NCBI RefSeq assembly: GCF_014648815.1
Contig: NZ_BMRV01000005.1
Span: forward strand, 260,758 to 324,757
DNA: 64,000 nt
Reading direction: 5' to 3'
Origin: Streptomyces flaveolus
GTDB taxonomy: Bacteria; Actinomycetota; Actinomycetes; Streptomycetales; Streptomycetaceae
The notes beneath the pieces were generated by a model. That model worked only from the letters and a program-made list of their open reading frames with translations, had not been told where the DNA came from and searched no databases. How positions within the stretch are numbered: the stretch's first letter is position 1; every line of letters begins with the position of its first letter. Positions 41,840-53,384 of the stretch are shown piece after piece. The position numbers were made by a program, and so were the translations under genes.

Positions 41840-42592
41840 ATGTCCGGCCACTCTAAATGGGCTACGACGAAGCACAAGAAGGCCGTGATCGACGCCAAGC
41901 GCGGCAAGCTCTTCGCGAAGCTGATCAAGAACATCGAGGTCGCGGCGCGCATGGGCGGCGTCGACATCGAGGGCAACCCGACGCTGTACGACGCCATCCA
42001 GAAGGCGAAGAAGCAGTCGGTCCCCAACAAGAACATCGACTCCGCGGTCAAGCGCGGCGGCGGCCTGGAGGCCGGTGGCGCCGACTACGAGACGATCATG
42101 TACGAGGGTTACGGTCCCAACGGTGTCGCGGTGCTCATCGAGTGCCTCACCGACAACCGCAACCGCGCCGCCTCCGACGTCCGTGTCGCCATGACCCGCA
42201 ACGGCGGCTCCATGGCCGACCCGGGATCGGTGTCGTACCTGTTCAACCGCAAGGGCGTCGTGATCGTCCCCAAGGGCGAGCTGAGCGAGGACGACGTGCT
42301 CGGCGCCGTCCTGGACGCGGGCGCCGAGGAGGTCAACGACCTCGGCGAGACCTTCGAGGTCATCAGCGAGGCCACCGACCTGGTCGCGGTGCGCACCGCC
42401 CTCCAGGACGCCGGCATCGACTACGAGTCCGCCGACGCCAACTTCGTCCCGACCATGCAGGTCGAGCTGGACGAGGAAGGCGCCCGGAAGATCTTCAAGC
42501 TGATCGACGCCCTCGAGGACAGCGACGACGTGCAGAACGTCTTCGCCAACTTCGACGTCAGCGACGAGGTCATGGAGAAGGTCGACGCGTAG
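41840..42592 (+). CDS. yebC: YebC/TACO1-family protein
   Basis: A 250-residue protein starting [20 protein letters not shown], the family hallmark. [21 protein letters not shown] and the acidic C-terminal third ([18 protein letters not shown]) follow. Family members are described as transcription regulators in some bacteria and as translation factors relieving stalls at proline runs in others. The Pro-rich proteins of this genome make the latter attractive but unproven. The start has AAGGAGAC. It sits directly ahead of ruvCAB, a very common bacterial arrangement. Confidence 0.95.
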   Translation: MSGHSKWATTKHKKAVIDAKRGKLFAKLIKNIEVAARMGGVDIEGNPTLYDAIQKAKKQSVPNKNIDSAVKRGGGLEAGGADYETIMYEGYGPNGVAVLIECLTDNRNRAASDVRVAMTRNGGSMADPGSVSYLFNRKGVVIVPKGELSEDDVLGAVLDAGAEEVNDLGETFEVISEATDLVAVRTALQDAGIDYESADANFVPTMQVELDEEGARKIFKLIDALEDSDDVQNVFANFDVSDEVMEKVDA

Positions 42593-42615
42593 CGTCCGCA
42601 CACGCAGCGGCATCC

Positions 42616-42649
42616 CGGCGGGCCGGGGGACACGTCCCCCGGCCCGCCG
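42616..42649 (+). terminator. Intrinsic terminator between yebC and ruvC
   Basis: A perfect 15-bp GC stem (42616-42630 with 42635-42649) closes a CACG tetraloop. It separates the pdxST-yebC transcript from ruvCAB. Confidence 0.88.
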
Positions 42650-42708
42650 CCGTTGTCGGTGGCACCCGATAGCCTGCACAAACAGGTGATCGACGGGAGG
42701 GCGTAGGC

Positions 42709-43293
42709 GTGCGTGTACTGGGGGTGGACCCGGGGCTGACCCGCTGCGGCATCGGTGTCGTCGAGGGCGTCGCGGGCAGGCCGCTGACCATGCTCGGCGT
42801 CGGCGTCGTCCGCACCCCCGCGGACGCCGACCTCGGCCACCGCCTCGTCGCCGTCGAGCAGGGCATCGAGCAGTGGCTGGACGAGCACCGCCCCGAGTTC
42901 GTCGCCGTGGAGCGCGTCTTCAGCCAGCACAACGTCCGCACGGTGATGGGCACCGCACAGGCCAGCGCCGTCGCCATCCTGTGCGCCTCGCGCCGCGGCA
43001 TCCCCGTCGCCCTGCACACCCCGAGCGAGGTCAAGGCCGCCGTCACCGGCAGCGGACGCGCCGACAAGGCCCAGGTAGGCGCCATGGTCACCCGCCTGCT
43101 GCGGCTGGCCGCGCCCCCGAAGCCCGCCGACGCCGCCGACGCGCTCGCCCTGGCCATCTGCCACATCTGGCGCGCCCCCGCGCAGAACCGGCTCCAGCAG
43201 GCCGCCGCCCAGCACGCCTCCCGGGTCCTCCAGGCCCCGAGGAACCCGCGCACCCCCAAAGCCCCGCACGCACCGAAAGGCCACACGGCATGA
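42709..43293 (+). CDS. ruvC: Holliday junction resolvase RuvC
   Basis: A 194-residue endonuclease. The RNase H-like core begins [18 protein letters not shown], with catalytic Asp7. The remaining acidic residues are in [11 protein letters not shown] (Glu ~67) and [16 protein letters not shown] (Asp pair near ~141). It resolves four-way junctions with RuvAB. The C-terminal ~40 residues are an extra Ala/Pro-rich tail. GTG 42709 follows GGGAGG. Confidence 0.96.
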   Translation: MRVLGVDPGLTRCGIGVVEGVAGRPLTMLGVGVVRTPADADLGHRLVAVEQGIEQWLDEHRPEFVAVERVFSQHNVRTVMGTAQASAVAILCASRRGIPVALHTPSEVKAAVTGSGRADKAQVGAMVTRLLRLAAPPKPADAADALALAICHIWRAPAQNRLQQAAAQHASRVLQAPRNPRTPKAPHAPKGHTA

Positions 43294-43895
43294 TCGCCTT
43301 CGTCAGCGGCACGGTCGCCGCCCTCGCCCCCGACACCGCGGTGGTCGAGGTCGGCGGTGTCGGCATGGCCGTCCAGTGCACGCCGAACACGCTCTCCACC
43401 CTCCGCGTCGGCAAGCCCGCCAAGCTCGCCACCTCCCTCGTCGTCCGCGAGGACTCCCTGACGCTGTACGGCTTCGCCGACGACGACGAACGCCAGGTCT
43501 TCGAGCTGCTCCAGACCGCCAGCGGCGTCGGCCCCCGCCTGGCGCAGGCCATGCTCGCCGTGCACAGCCCCGACGCCCTGCGCCGAGCCGTCTCCACCGG
43601 GGACGAGAAGGCCCTCACCGCCGTGCCGGGCATCGGCAAGAAGGGCGCCCAGAAACTCCTCCTGGAACTGAAGGACCGCCTCGGCGCACCCGTCGGGTCC
43701 CCCGCCGTCGGCGCCCCGGTCAGTGCCGGCTGGCGCGACCAGCTGCACGCCGCCCTGATCGGTCTGGGGTACGCGACCCGAGAGGCCGACGAGGCCGTGT
43801 CCGCCGTGGCGCCCCAGGCGGAGGCCGCCGGCGGCACGCCCCAGGTGGGGCAGCTGCTCAAGGCAGCCCTGCAGACACTGAACCGCGCCCGATAG
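43290..43895 (+). CDS. ruvA: Holliday junction DNA helicase subunit RuvA
   Basis: A 201-residue protein with the three usual parts. An OB-fold starts [23 protein letters not shown] (in two blocks). Tandem helix-hairpin-helix motifs follow ([14 protein letters not shown] and [18 protein letters not shown]). A C-terminal UBA-like domain ([15 protein letters not shown]) binds RuvB. ATG 43290 overlaps the ruvC stop by 4 bp. Confidence 0.96.
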   Translation: MIAFVSGTVAALAPDTAVVEVGGVGMAVQCTPNTLSTLRVGKPAKLATSLVVREDSLTLYGFADDDERQVFELLQTASGVGPRLAQAMLAVHSPDALRRAVSTGDEKALTAVPGIGKKGAQKLLLELKDRLGAPVGSPAVGAPVSAGWRDQLHAALIGLGYATREADEAVSAVAPQAEAAGGTPQVGQLLKAALQTLNRAR

Positions 43896-43922
43896 TCCGT
43901 AGCGAGAGCCGAGGCACACCTC

Positions 43923-44996
43923 ATGAACTGGGACGACACGACCGACGCCGAGGCCGCCGGAGAGCGGCTGGTGGGCTCGGTCGCCGACGGCGAGGACCAG
44001 GCCGTGGAGGCGGCCCTGCGCCCCAAGGACCTGGGCGAGTTCATCGGCCAGGAGAAGGTCCGTGAGCAGCTCGACCTGGTGCTGCGCGCCGCACGCGCCC
44101 GGGGGGCCACGGCCGACCACGTCCTGCTCTCCGGCGCCCCCGGCCTCGGCAAGACCACCCTCTCCATGATCATCGCGGCCGAGATGGGCGCGCCGATCCG
44201 CATCACCTCCGGCCCCGCCATCCAGCACGCCGGAGACCTCGCCGCGATCCTCTCCTCCCTCCAGGAGGGCGAGGTCCTCTTCCTGGACGAGATCCACCGC
44301 ATGTCCCGGCCCGCCGAGGAGATGCTCTACATGGCGATGGAGGACTTCCGCGTCGACGTCATCGTCGGCAAGGGGCCGGGCGCCACCGCGATCCCGCTCG
44401 AACTTCCCCCGTTCACCCTGGTCGGCGCCACCACCCGCGCGGGCCTGCTGCCGCCCCCGCTGCGCGACCGCTTCGGCTTCACCGCGCACATGGAGTTCTA
44501 CGGACCGCCCGAGCTGGAACGCGTCGTCCACCGCTCCGCGGGCCTGCTCGACGTCGAGATCGACCCCGCGGGCGCCGCAGAGATCGCCGGCCGCTCCCGC
44601 GGCACCCCCCGCATCGCCAACCGACTGCTGCGCCGCGTCCGCGACTACGCCCAGGTCAAGGCCGACGGAGTGATCACCCAGGAGATCGCCGCCGCCGCCC
44701 TCGCGGTCTACGAGGTCGACGCCCGGGGCCTGGACCGCCTCGACCGGGCCGTGCTGCAGGCGCTGCTCAAGCTGTTCGGCGGCGGTCCGGTCGGCCTCTC
44801 CACGCTCGCCGTCGCCGTGGGGGAGGAGCGTGAGACAGTGGAAGAGGTCGCCGAACCCTTCCTCGTACGGGAGGGCCTCCTGGCCCGCACCCCTCGCGGA
44901 CGGGTCGCGACCCCGGCAGCATGGGCGCATCTCGGCCTCACCCCGCCGCGTGCGCAGAATTCCGGAAACGGACAAGGGGACTTGTTCGGGGCGTGA
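43923..44996 (+). CDS. ruvB: Holliday junction branch-migration ATPase RuvB
   Basis: A 357-residue AAA+ ATPase. Walker A is [12 protein letters not shown] (~74-85), Walker [10 protein letters not shown], sensor 1 [10 protein letters not shown], and the arginine finger region PLRDRFGF. The C-terminal winged helix ends the protein. With RuvA it drives branch migration. A short 27-bp gap separates it from ruvA. No SOS box was seen ahead of the operon. Confidence 0.97.
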   Translation: MNWDDTTDAEAAGERLVGSVADGEDQAVEAALRPKDLGEFIGQEKVREQLDLVLRAARARGATADHVLLSGAPGLGKTTLSMIIAAEMGAPIRITSGPAIQHAGDLAAILSSLQEGEVLFLDEIHRMSRPAEEMLYMAMEDFRVDVIVGKGPGATAIPLELPPFTLVGATTRAGLLPPPLRDRFGFTAHMEFYGPPELERVVHRSAGLLDVEIDPAGAAEIAGRSRGTPRIANRLLRRVRDYAQVKADGVITQEIAAAALAVYEVDARGLDRLDRAVLQALLKLFGGGPVGLSTLAVAVGEERETVEEVAEPFLVREGLLARTPRGRVATPAAWAHLGLTPPRAQNSGNGQGDLFGA

Positions 44997-45054
44997 CGCC
45001 CCCGTCACGACGAGGACATTCGCCGGAGCAGGAACCCCGGTGCCATGCTGAGCG

Positions 45055-45084
45055 TTGTTCCATGCGCGCGGACTCGCTTAGACT
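45055..45084 (+). promoter_or_regulatory. Candidate promoter of yajC-secD-secF
   Basis: TTGTTC (45055-45060) and TAGACT (45079-45084) are 18 bp apart, in the 175-bp gap between ruvB and yajC. The leader would be ~80 nt. Confidence 0.6.
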
Positions 45085-45171
45085 CCGCCGATGCCGCCCC
45101 TGTCGGCGGCGCACACACCCCCAACCATCAGGCCGCTCACCATCGCGGTCGTGTGAAGGAAGTACCGACCC

Positions 45172-45666
45172 GTGAGTCTCGTGACCCTCCTCCCGTTCAT
45201 CGTGCTCATCGGGGCCATGTTCCTGATGACCCGGTCGGCGAAGAAGAAGCAGCAGCAGGCCGCCGACATGCGGAACCAGATGCAGCCCGGTTCCGGTGTC
45301 CGCACCATCGGGGGCATGTACGCCACGGTCAAGGAGGTCAGCGAGGACACGGTCCTCCTCGACGCCGGTCCGGGCGTCGAGCTGCTCTTCGCCAAGAACT
45401 CCATCGGTGCCGTCCTCACCGACGACGAGTACAACCGCATCGTCCACGGCATCGAGCACGACCTGAAGTCCGACGCCGACGTCGTTCCGGACGACGCCTC
45501 CTCCCTCACCGAGACCGACGCCCCGGCCGCCGACGAGTCCGACGACAAGTCCGTCGACCTCGGCAAGAAGGACGCGGCCGACGAGCCGACGGCCGACGCC
45601 GCGCCCGCCGAGGCGAAGGCGGACGAGCAGCCGAAGAAGTCCGACGGCGGCTCCGAGGCGAAGTAG
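45172..45666 (+). CDS. yajC: Preprotein translocase accessory subunit YajC
   Basis: A 164-residue single-pass membrane protein. The N-terminal helix (LLPFIVLIGAMFLMTRSAKK) and the following QQQAADMRNQMQPGSGVRTI, GGMYATVKEVSEDTVLLD are the family core. The last ~60 residues are an acidic Asp/Ala/Glu/Lys-rich tail, longer than in E. coli YajC (110 aa). It belongs to the SecDF-YajC complex. GTG 45172 is used; its ribosome-binding site is weak (GAAGG further upstream). Confidence 0.93.
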   Translation: MSLVTLLPFIVLIGAMFLMTRSAKKKQQQAADMRNQMQPGSGVRTIGGMYATVKEVSEDTVLLDAGPGVELLFAKNSIGAVLTDDEYNRIVHGIEHDLKSDADVVPDDASSLTETDAPAADESDDKSVDLGKKDAADEPTADAAPAEAKADEQPKKSDGGSEAK

Positions 45667-45788
45667 CCGCGCCCCGAGGTGCGCGGACCGTTCCCGTGCA
45701 CCCCGCGCGTCGCGCGGATCCCCACACCATGTGATGGCCGCCGGTGCGCCGTCCCGGCGTGACGCGGCTCGAGAGGGAGTACGAACAG

Positions 45789-47579
45789 GTGGTAGCACCT
45801 AAAAAGGGAAAGACCGCGAGCGCTCAGAGCAAGCCCGGGCGCTCGCTGGCCCTGATCGTGATCGTCATCGCGGCGCTCACGGGAGGCATGTTCGCCTCCG
45901 GACACACGACTCCGCGTCTCGGGATCGACCTGGCCGGCGGCACGAGCATCACCCTCAGGGCGGTCTCGGAACCCGGCCAGGAATCCGCGATCAACAAGAC
46001 CAACATGGACACCGCCGTTGACATCATGAACAACCGTGTCAACGGTCTGGGTGTCTCCGAGGCCGAGGTTCAGACCCAGGGCGACCGGAACATCATCGTC
46101 AACATCCCCAAGGGTACGAACTCCAAGGAAGCCCGGGCCCAGGTCGGCACCACCGCCAAGCTCTACTTCCGTCCGGTCCTCGCCACCGAACTCTCCGGTG
46201 CCGCCGCGACGGGCAGCCCCACGCCGAGCGCCTCCGGCGCCTCGGACAAGGCGACCGACAAGGCGACCGACAAGGCGACCGACACCGACAAGGCGACCGA
46301 CGAGAAGGCGAGCTCTTCGCCGTCCGACGCCGCCTCGGCCAGTGCCACCACCCAGGGCCGCGCGGTCACCGACGCCCTGAAGGCCGACCCCAGCCCGTCC
46401 GCCTCCGGCAAGGCCACCGGCGACGCCTCCCCGTCCCCGAGTGCCAGCGCCTCCGGCGACGACGCGGCCGCCAAGCTCCAGGCCCAGTACGCGGCCCTCG
46501 ACTGCACGAAGAAGGCGGACCGCGCCAAGGCCGGCGACGGCGCCAAGCCCGGCGACTCGACGGTGGCCTGCGGCCAGAACTCGCAGGGCCAGTGGCAGAA
46601 GTACATCCTCGGCCCCGCCGCGGTCGACGGCACCGACGTCGACAAGGCCCAGGCGGTCTTCAACACGCAGACCGCCGCCGGCTGGACCGTCACGATGAAG
46701 TTCACGGACTCCGGCTCCAAGAAGTTCGCGGACATCACCGGCCAGCTGGCCCAGAACCAGTCCCCGCAGAACCAGTTCGCCATCGTCCTGGACAACGAGG
46801 TCGTCTCCGACCCGTACGTCAGCCAGGCCCTGACCGGCGGCAACGCGGAGATCTCCGGCAGCTTCGACCAGGAAGAGGCGCAGAGCCTCGCCAACATGCT
46901 GTCCTACGGTGCCCTGCCGCTGAGCTTCAAGGAGGACAGCGTCACCACCGTCACCGCCGCGCTCGGCGGTGAGCAGCTCAAGGCCGGTCTGATCGCCGGC
47001 GCGATCGGCCTCGCGCTGGTCGTGCTCTACCTGCTGCTCTACTACCGCGGTCTGTCGTTCATCGCCGTCGCCTCGCTGCTGGTGTCCGCGGGCCTGACGT
47101 ACGTGATCATGGCGTTGCTCGGCCCGACCATCGGCTTCGCGCTGAACCTGCCGGCCGTCTGCGGAGCCATCGTCGCCATCGGCATCACGGCGGACTCGTT
47201 CATCGTGTACTTCGAACGCGTCCGCGACGAGATCCGCGAAGGACGCTCGCTGCGCCCCGCGGTCGAGCGTGGCTGGCCGCGCGCCCGGCGCACCATCCTG
47301 GTCTCCGACTTCGTGTCGTTCCTCGCCGCGGCGGTGCTCTTCATCGTCACCGTCGGCAAGGTCCAGGGCTTCGCGTTCACGCTGGGTCTGACCACCCTGC
47401 TCGACGTGGTGGTGGTGTTCCTCTTCACCAAGCCGCTGCTCACGCTGATGGCCCGCCGCAAGTTCTTCGCGAGCGGCCACAAGTGGTCCGGCCTCGATCC
47501 GAAGAGCCTGGGTGCCAAGCCGCCGCTCCGCCGCACCCGCCGTCCGTCCGCCGGCCCTGTCGACCCGAAGGAGGCGTGA
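45789..47579 (+). CDS. secD: Protein translocase subunit SecD with low-complexity external insert
   Basis: A 596-residue RND-type membrane protein. Helix 1 is SLALIVIVIAALTGGMF, followed by the D1 motif LGIDLAGGTSITLRA. The first periplasmic domain is interrupted at residues ~136-234 by a Thr/Lys/Asp/Ser/Pro-rich insert with KATD repeats. Five further helices carry the conserved DSFIVYFERVRDEIREGRS. SecD and SecF use the proton gradient to complete export. GTG 45789 has GAGAGGGAG 10 bp before it; an earlier in-frame GTG (45744) lacks this. secF starts 3 bp after the stop. Confidence 0.94.
   Translation: MVAPKKGKTASAQSKPGRSLALIVIVIAALTGGMFASGHTTPRLGIDLAGGTSITLRAVSEPGQESAINKTNMDTAVDIMNNRVNGLGVSEAEVQTQGDRNIIVNIPKGTNSKEARAQVGTTAKLYFRPVLATELSGAAATGSPTPSASGASDKATDKATDKATDTDKATDEKASSSPSDAASASATTQGRAVTDALKADPSPSASGKATGDASPSPSASASGDDAAAKLQAQYAALDCTKKADRAKAGDGAKPGDSTVACGQNSQGQWQKYILGPAAVDGTDVDKAQAVFNTQTAAGWTVTMKFTDSGSKKFADITGQLAQNQSPQNQFAIVLDNEVVSDPYVSQALTGGNAEISGSFDQEEAQSLANMLSYGALPLSFKEDSVTTVTAALGGEQLKAGLIAGAIGLALVVLYLLLYYRGLSFIAVASLLVSAGLTYVIMALLGPTIGFALNLPAVCGAIVAIGITADSFIVYFERVRDEIREGRSLRPAVERGWPRARRTILVSDFVSFLAAAVLFIVTVGKVQGFAFTLGLTTLLDVVVVFLFTKPLLTLMARRKFFASGHKWSGLDPKSLGAKPPLRRTRRPSAGPVDPKEA
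46245..46298 (+). repeat. 12-bp tandem repeat in secD encoding DKAT units
   Basis: Three perfect copies of GACAAGGCGACC (46245-46280), a half-unit GACACC, and a fourth copy (46287-46298) encode a DKAT-repeat stretch. The repeat is in frame and should vary in copy number between strains. Confidence 0.9.
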
Positions 47580-47582
47580 GAG

Positions 47583-48695
47583 ATGTCGAAACTCGGCAAG
47601 CTCGGCGCCCGGCTGCACCATGGCGAGGTCGGCTACGACTTCATCAAGAACCGCAAGATCTGGTACGGCATCTCCATCCTGATCACCATCACGGCGATCG
47701 TGGGCCTGGCGGTGCGCGGCCTGCACATGGGCATCGAGTTCCAGGGCGGTGCGGTCTTCACCAGCCCGAAGAACATGAGCGCCTCGGTGTCGCAGGCGGA
47801 GACGTACGCGGAGGAGGCCTCCGGCCACGACGCGATCGTCCAGAAGCTCGGCGACGGCAGCCTGCGCATCCAGATCGCGGGCATCGACACCGACAAGTCG
47901 GACCAGATCAAGGACGACCTCGCCAAGGACCTGAAGGTCGACGCGGAGAAGATCAACGCCGACCTGGTCGGCCCCAGCTGGGGTGACCAGATCGCGAACA
48001 AGGCCTGGCAGGGCCTCGGGATCTTCATGGTCCTCGTCGTGATCTACCTGGCGATCGCCTTCGAGTGGCGCATGGCGCTCGCCGCGTTCATCGCGCTGAT
48101 CCACGACATCACCATCACCACCGGCATCTACGCCCTCGTCGGCTTCGAGGTCACGCCGGGCACGGTGATCGGTCTGCTCACGATCCTCGGTTACTCGCTC
48201 TACGACACGGTCGTCGTCTTCGACAGCCTCAAGGAGCAGACGAAGGACATCACCAAGCAGAACCGCTGGACCTACAGCGAGATCGCCAACCGTTCGATCA
48301 ACAGCACCCTGGTCCGCTCCATCAACACCACGGTGGTCGCGCTGCTCCCGGTGGGCGGCCTGCTGTTCATCGGTGGCGGTGTCCTGGGCGCCGGCATGCT
48401 CAACGACATCTCGCTGTCGCTGTTCGTGGGCCTCGCGGCCGGTGCGTACTCCTCGATCTTCATCGCCACGCCGCTGGTCGCCGACCTCAAGGAGGCCGAG
48501 CCGCAGATGAAGGCCCTCAAGAAGCGCGTCCTCGCCAAGCGCGCCCAGGGCGGGGCCGAGCCGGCGGAGGCACCCGTCACCGACGGGCCGTACGACGACG
48601 AGGACGACGACGTCGCCCCCGCGGTCGTCGGCCCCCGCAACCAGCCCGCGTCCCGCAACCGGGGCCGCGGCCGACCCTCGGGGAAGCGCCGATGA
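47583..48695 (+). CDS. secF: Protein translocase subunit SecF
   Basis: A 370-residue partner of SecD with six helices. The N-terminal helix (ISILITITAIVGLAVRGL) is followed by MGIEFQGGAVF. The core has LIHDITITTGIYALVGFEV and YSLYDTVVVFDSLKEQTKD. The C-terminal ~50 residues are a Lys/Arg/Asp-rich cytoplasmic tail. It starts 3 bp after secD and its stop overlaps apt (ATGA). Confidence 0.95.
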   Translation: MSKLGKLGARLHHGEVGYDFIKNRKIWYGISILITITAIVGLAVRGLHMGIEFQGGAVFTSPKNMSASVSQAETYAEEASGHDAIVQKLGDGSLRIQIAGIDTDKSDQIKDDLAKDLKVDAEKINADLVGPSWGDQIANKAWQGLGIFMVLVVIYLAIAFEWRMALAAFIALIHDITITTGIYALVGFEVTPGTVIGLLTILGYSLYDTVVVFDSLKEQTKDITKQNRWTYSEIANRSINSTLVRSINTTVVALLPVGGLLFIGGGVLGAGMLNDISLSLFVGLAAGAYSSIFIATPLVADLKEAEPQMKALKKRVLAKRAQGGAEPAEAPVTDGPYDDEDDDVAPAVVGPRNQPASRNRGRGRPSGKRR

Positions 48696-49231
48696 CCGGT
48701 ATCCAGGAACTGCTGCTCAGCCGCATCCGCGACGTGGCCGACTACCCGGAGCCGGGCGTGGTGTTCAAGGACATCACCCCGCTCCTGGCCGACCCGGCGG
48801 CGTTCACCGCGCTCACCGACGCCCTCGCCGAGGTCGCCGGGCGGACCGGCGCCACCAAGGTCGTCGGGCTGGAGGCCCGGGGCTTCATCCTCGGCGCCCC
48901 GGTCGCCCTGCGCTCCGGCCTCGGCTTCGTCCCCGTGCGCAAGGCGGGCAAGCTCCCCGGAGCCACTCTCGGCCAGGCCTACGACCTGGAGTACGGGTCG
49001 GCCGAGATCGAGGTGCACGCCGAGGACCTGAGCGCCGACGACCGCGTGCTGATCGTCGACGACGTCCTCGCCACCGGAGGCACCGCCGAGGCATCCGTCC
49101 AGCTCATCCGCAGGGCGGGCGCGCAGGTCGCGGGCCTCGCCGTGCTGATGGAGCTGGGCTTCCTCGACGGGCGTGCGCGGCTGGAGCCCGCTCTGGCCGG
49201 CGCCCCGCTGGAGGCGCTGCTCACCGTCTGA
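48692..49231 (+). CDS. apt: Adenine phosphoribosyltransferase
   Basis: A 179-residue type I phosphoribosyltransferase. The PRPP-binding loop is VLIVDDVLATGGTAEA (~115-130); substrate regions are PEPGVVFKDITPLL and VRKAGKLPGATL. It salvages adenine to AMP. ATG 48692 overlaps the secF stop by 4 bp, so this purine gene is co-translated with the Sec accessory genes, and rel follows, as is usual in actinobacteria. Confidence 0.95.
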   Translation: MTGIQELLLSRIRDVADYPEPGVVFKDITPLLADPAAFTALTDALAEVAGRTGATKVVGLEARGFILGAPVALRSGLGFVPVRKAGKLPGATLGQAYDLEYGSAEIEVHAEDLSADDRVLIVDDVLATGGTAEASVQLIRRAGAQVAGLAVLMELGFLDGRARLEPALAGAPLEALLTV

Positions 49232-49251
49232 CGCGGCCTGTGCCGCACAGG

Positions 49252-49284
49252 GAGGCGGGCCCGGAGGAATCCGGCGCCCGCCTC
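49252..49284 (+). terminator. Terminator after apt
   Basis: GAGGCGGGC pairs with GCCCGCCTC, and an inner CCGG/CCGG pair closes AGGAAT, with one unpaired C. AGGCGTTTCTCCC follows. It lies 20 bp after the stop codon. Confidence 0.75.
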
Positions 49285-49403
49285 AGGCGTTTCTCCCGTC
49301 GAGGGCCCTCATTCGGCCTGAAGGCGATCCTGGAGGGCAGGATCGCTACCATGGGGTTTCCGGAGCCTGACCGGGCGACCCGGATCGCGCACGAGGAGTC
49401 CTC

Positions 49404-51944
<2,541 letters not shown>

Positions 51945-51959
51945 CGGCCCGCACAGGCA

Positions 51960-52008
51960 CACACGAGAGGGGCTCCCGTACGCGGTGTACGGGAGCCCCT
52001 CTCGTGTG
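51960..52008. terminator. Bidirectional terminator between rel and the DUF349 gene
   Basis: A perfect 22-bp inverted repeat (51960-51981 with 51987-52008) surrounds a 5-base loop. It lies midway between two convergent genes and can end both. It is the longest perfect stem noticed in the window. Confidence 0.95.
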
Positions 52009-52019
52009 CTCGGGCAGTC

Positions 52020-53249
52020 TCAGCCGCCGAACTCCTGCAGGCCCTTGAGGGCCTGGTCCAGCAGTGCCTGGCGGCCGTCCAGCTCCCGCTGGAGCTTGTC
52101 GGCCTTGGCGTTGTTGCCCTGGGCGCGCGCCTGCTCGATCTGGGAACGCAGCTTGTCCACGGCGGCCTGGAGCTGACCGGTCAGACCCTCGGCACGCGCG
52201 CGTGCCTCCGGGTTGGTCCGGCGCCACTCCGTCTCCTCGGCCTCCTGGATCGCCCGCTCCACGGCGTGCATCCGGCCCTCGACCTTCGGCCGGGCGTCAC
52301 GCGGCACGTGGCCGATGGCCTCCCAGCGCTCGTTGACCGAGCGGAACGCGGCGCGGGCGGCCTTGAGGTCCGTGACCGGCAGGATCTTCTCGGCCTCCTC
52401 GGCGAGCTCCTCCTTGAGCTTGAGGTTCTCCGTCTGCTCCGCGTCCCGTTCGGCGAAGACCGAGCTGCGGGCGGCGAAGAAGACGTCCTGGGCGCCGCGG
52501 AAGCGGTTCCACAGGTCGTCCTCGTGCTCGCGCTGGGCGCGGCCAGCGGCCTTCCACTCGGACATCAGATCGCGGTACCGCGCGGCCGTCGGGCCCCAGT
52601 CCGTCGAGTTCGCCAGCGCCTCGGCCTCCGCGACCAGCCGTTCCTTGGTCCGGCGGGCCTCCTCGCGCTGCGCGTCCAGCTGCGCGAAGTGCTGCTTGCG
52701 GCGCTTGGAGAACGCCGAGCGCGCATGCGAGAAGCGGTGCCACAGCTCGTCGTCGGACTTGCGGTCCAGGCGCGGCAGCCCCTTCCAGGTGTCCACCAGC
52801 GACCGCAGCCGCTCGCCGGCCGCCCGCCACTGGTCGGACTGCGCCAGCTCCTCGGCCTCCGCGACCAGCGCCTCCTTGGCGCCCCGCGCCTCGTCGGACT
52901 GCTTGGCACGCTGTGCCTTGCGCTCCTCGCGGCGCTTGCCCACCAGCTCGACCAGCTTGTCCAGCCGGGCCCGCAGCGCTTCCAGGTCACCGACCGCGTG
53001 GTGCGCGTCCACCTGCTCGCGCAGGTGCTCGACGGCGGCCAGGGCGTCCTTCGACGACAGGTCGGTGGTCTTCACACGCTTCTCGAGGAGGCCGATCTCG
53101 ACAACCAGGCCCTCGTACTTGCGTTCGAAATAGGCCAGCGCTTCCTCGGGGGAGCCTGCCTGCCAGGAACCGACGACCTGCTCGCCGTCGGCCGTACGCA
53201 CGTACACGGTCCCCGTCTCGTCGACGCGGCCCCACGGGTCGCTGCTCAC
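52020..53249 (-). CDS. DUF349 helical-repeat protein
   Basis: A 409-residue, highly charged, almost all-helical protein. At least three DUF349-like units are visible, each with a W and a LW-x-RF element (DELWHRFSHARSAF, DDLWNRFRGAQDVFF, RWEAIGHVPRD). The N-terminal ~40 residues (SDPWGRVDETGTVYV) form a small separate domain. The C-terminus is coiled-coil-like (LRSQIEQARAQGNNAKADK). The function of the family is unknown. GTG 53249 is the start; no clear ribosome-binding site was seen. Confidence 0.85.
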   Translation of the reverse strand: MSSDPWGRVDETGTVYVRTADGEQVVGSWQAGSPEEALAYFERKYEGLVVEIGLLEKRVKTTDLSSKDALAAVEHLREQVDAHHAVGDLEALRARLDKLVELVGKRREERKAQRAKQSDEARGAKEALVAEAEELAQSDQWRAAGERLRSLVDTWKGLPRLDRKSDDELWHRFSHARSAFSKRRKQHFAQLDAQREEARRTKERLVAEAEALANSTDWGPTAARYRDLMSEWKAAGRAQREHEDDLWNRFRGAQDVFFAARSSVFAERDAEQTENLKLKEELAEEAEKILPVTDLKAARAAFRSVNERWEAIGHVPRDARPKVEGRMHAVERAIQEAEETEWRRTNPEARARAEGLTGQLQAAVDKLRSQIEQARAQGNNAKADKLQRELDGRQALLDQALKGLQEFGG

Positions 53250-53384
53250 AGCGCCTCCTCCACATGATGCCTGCGGAGGGCTTTGCTACCCCCGGGCATC
53301 GTCCACAGTTTCGTCACGGCCAACATAGGCGACCGGCGGGGGGCCTGTCCGCATCCCGCGCGACCGAAATTCCGCAGTTGGGGC

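Noticed and set aside
42650..42708. LexA/SOS box ahead of ruvCAB
   Set aside because: No GAAC-N4-GTTC-like sequence is present in the gap after the yebC terminator.
45078..48104. About 1000-codon minus-strand frame opposite yajC-secD-secF
   Set aside because: It mirrors well-conserved Sec genes and has no start with ribosome-binding site or domain.
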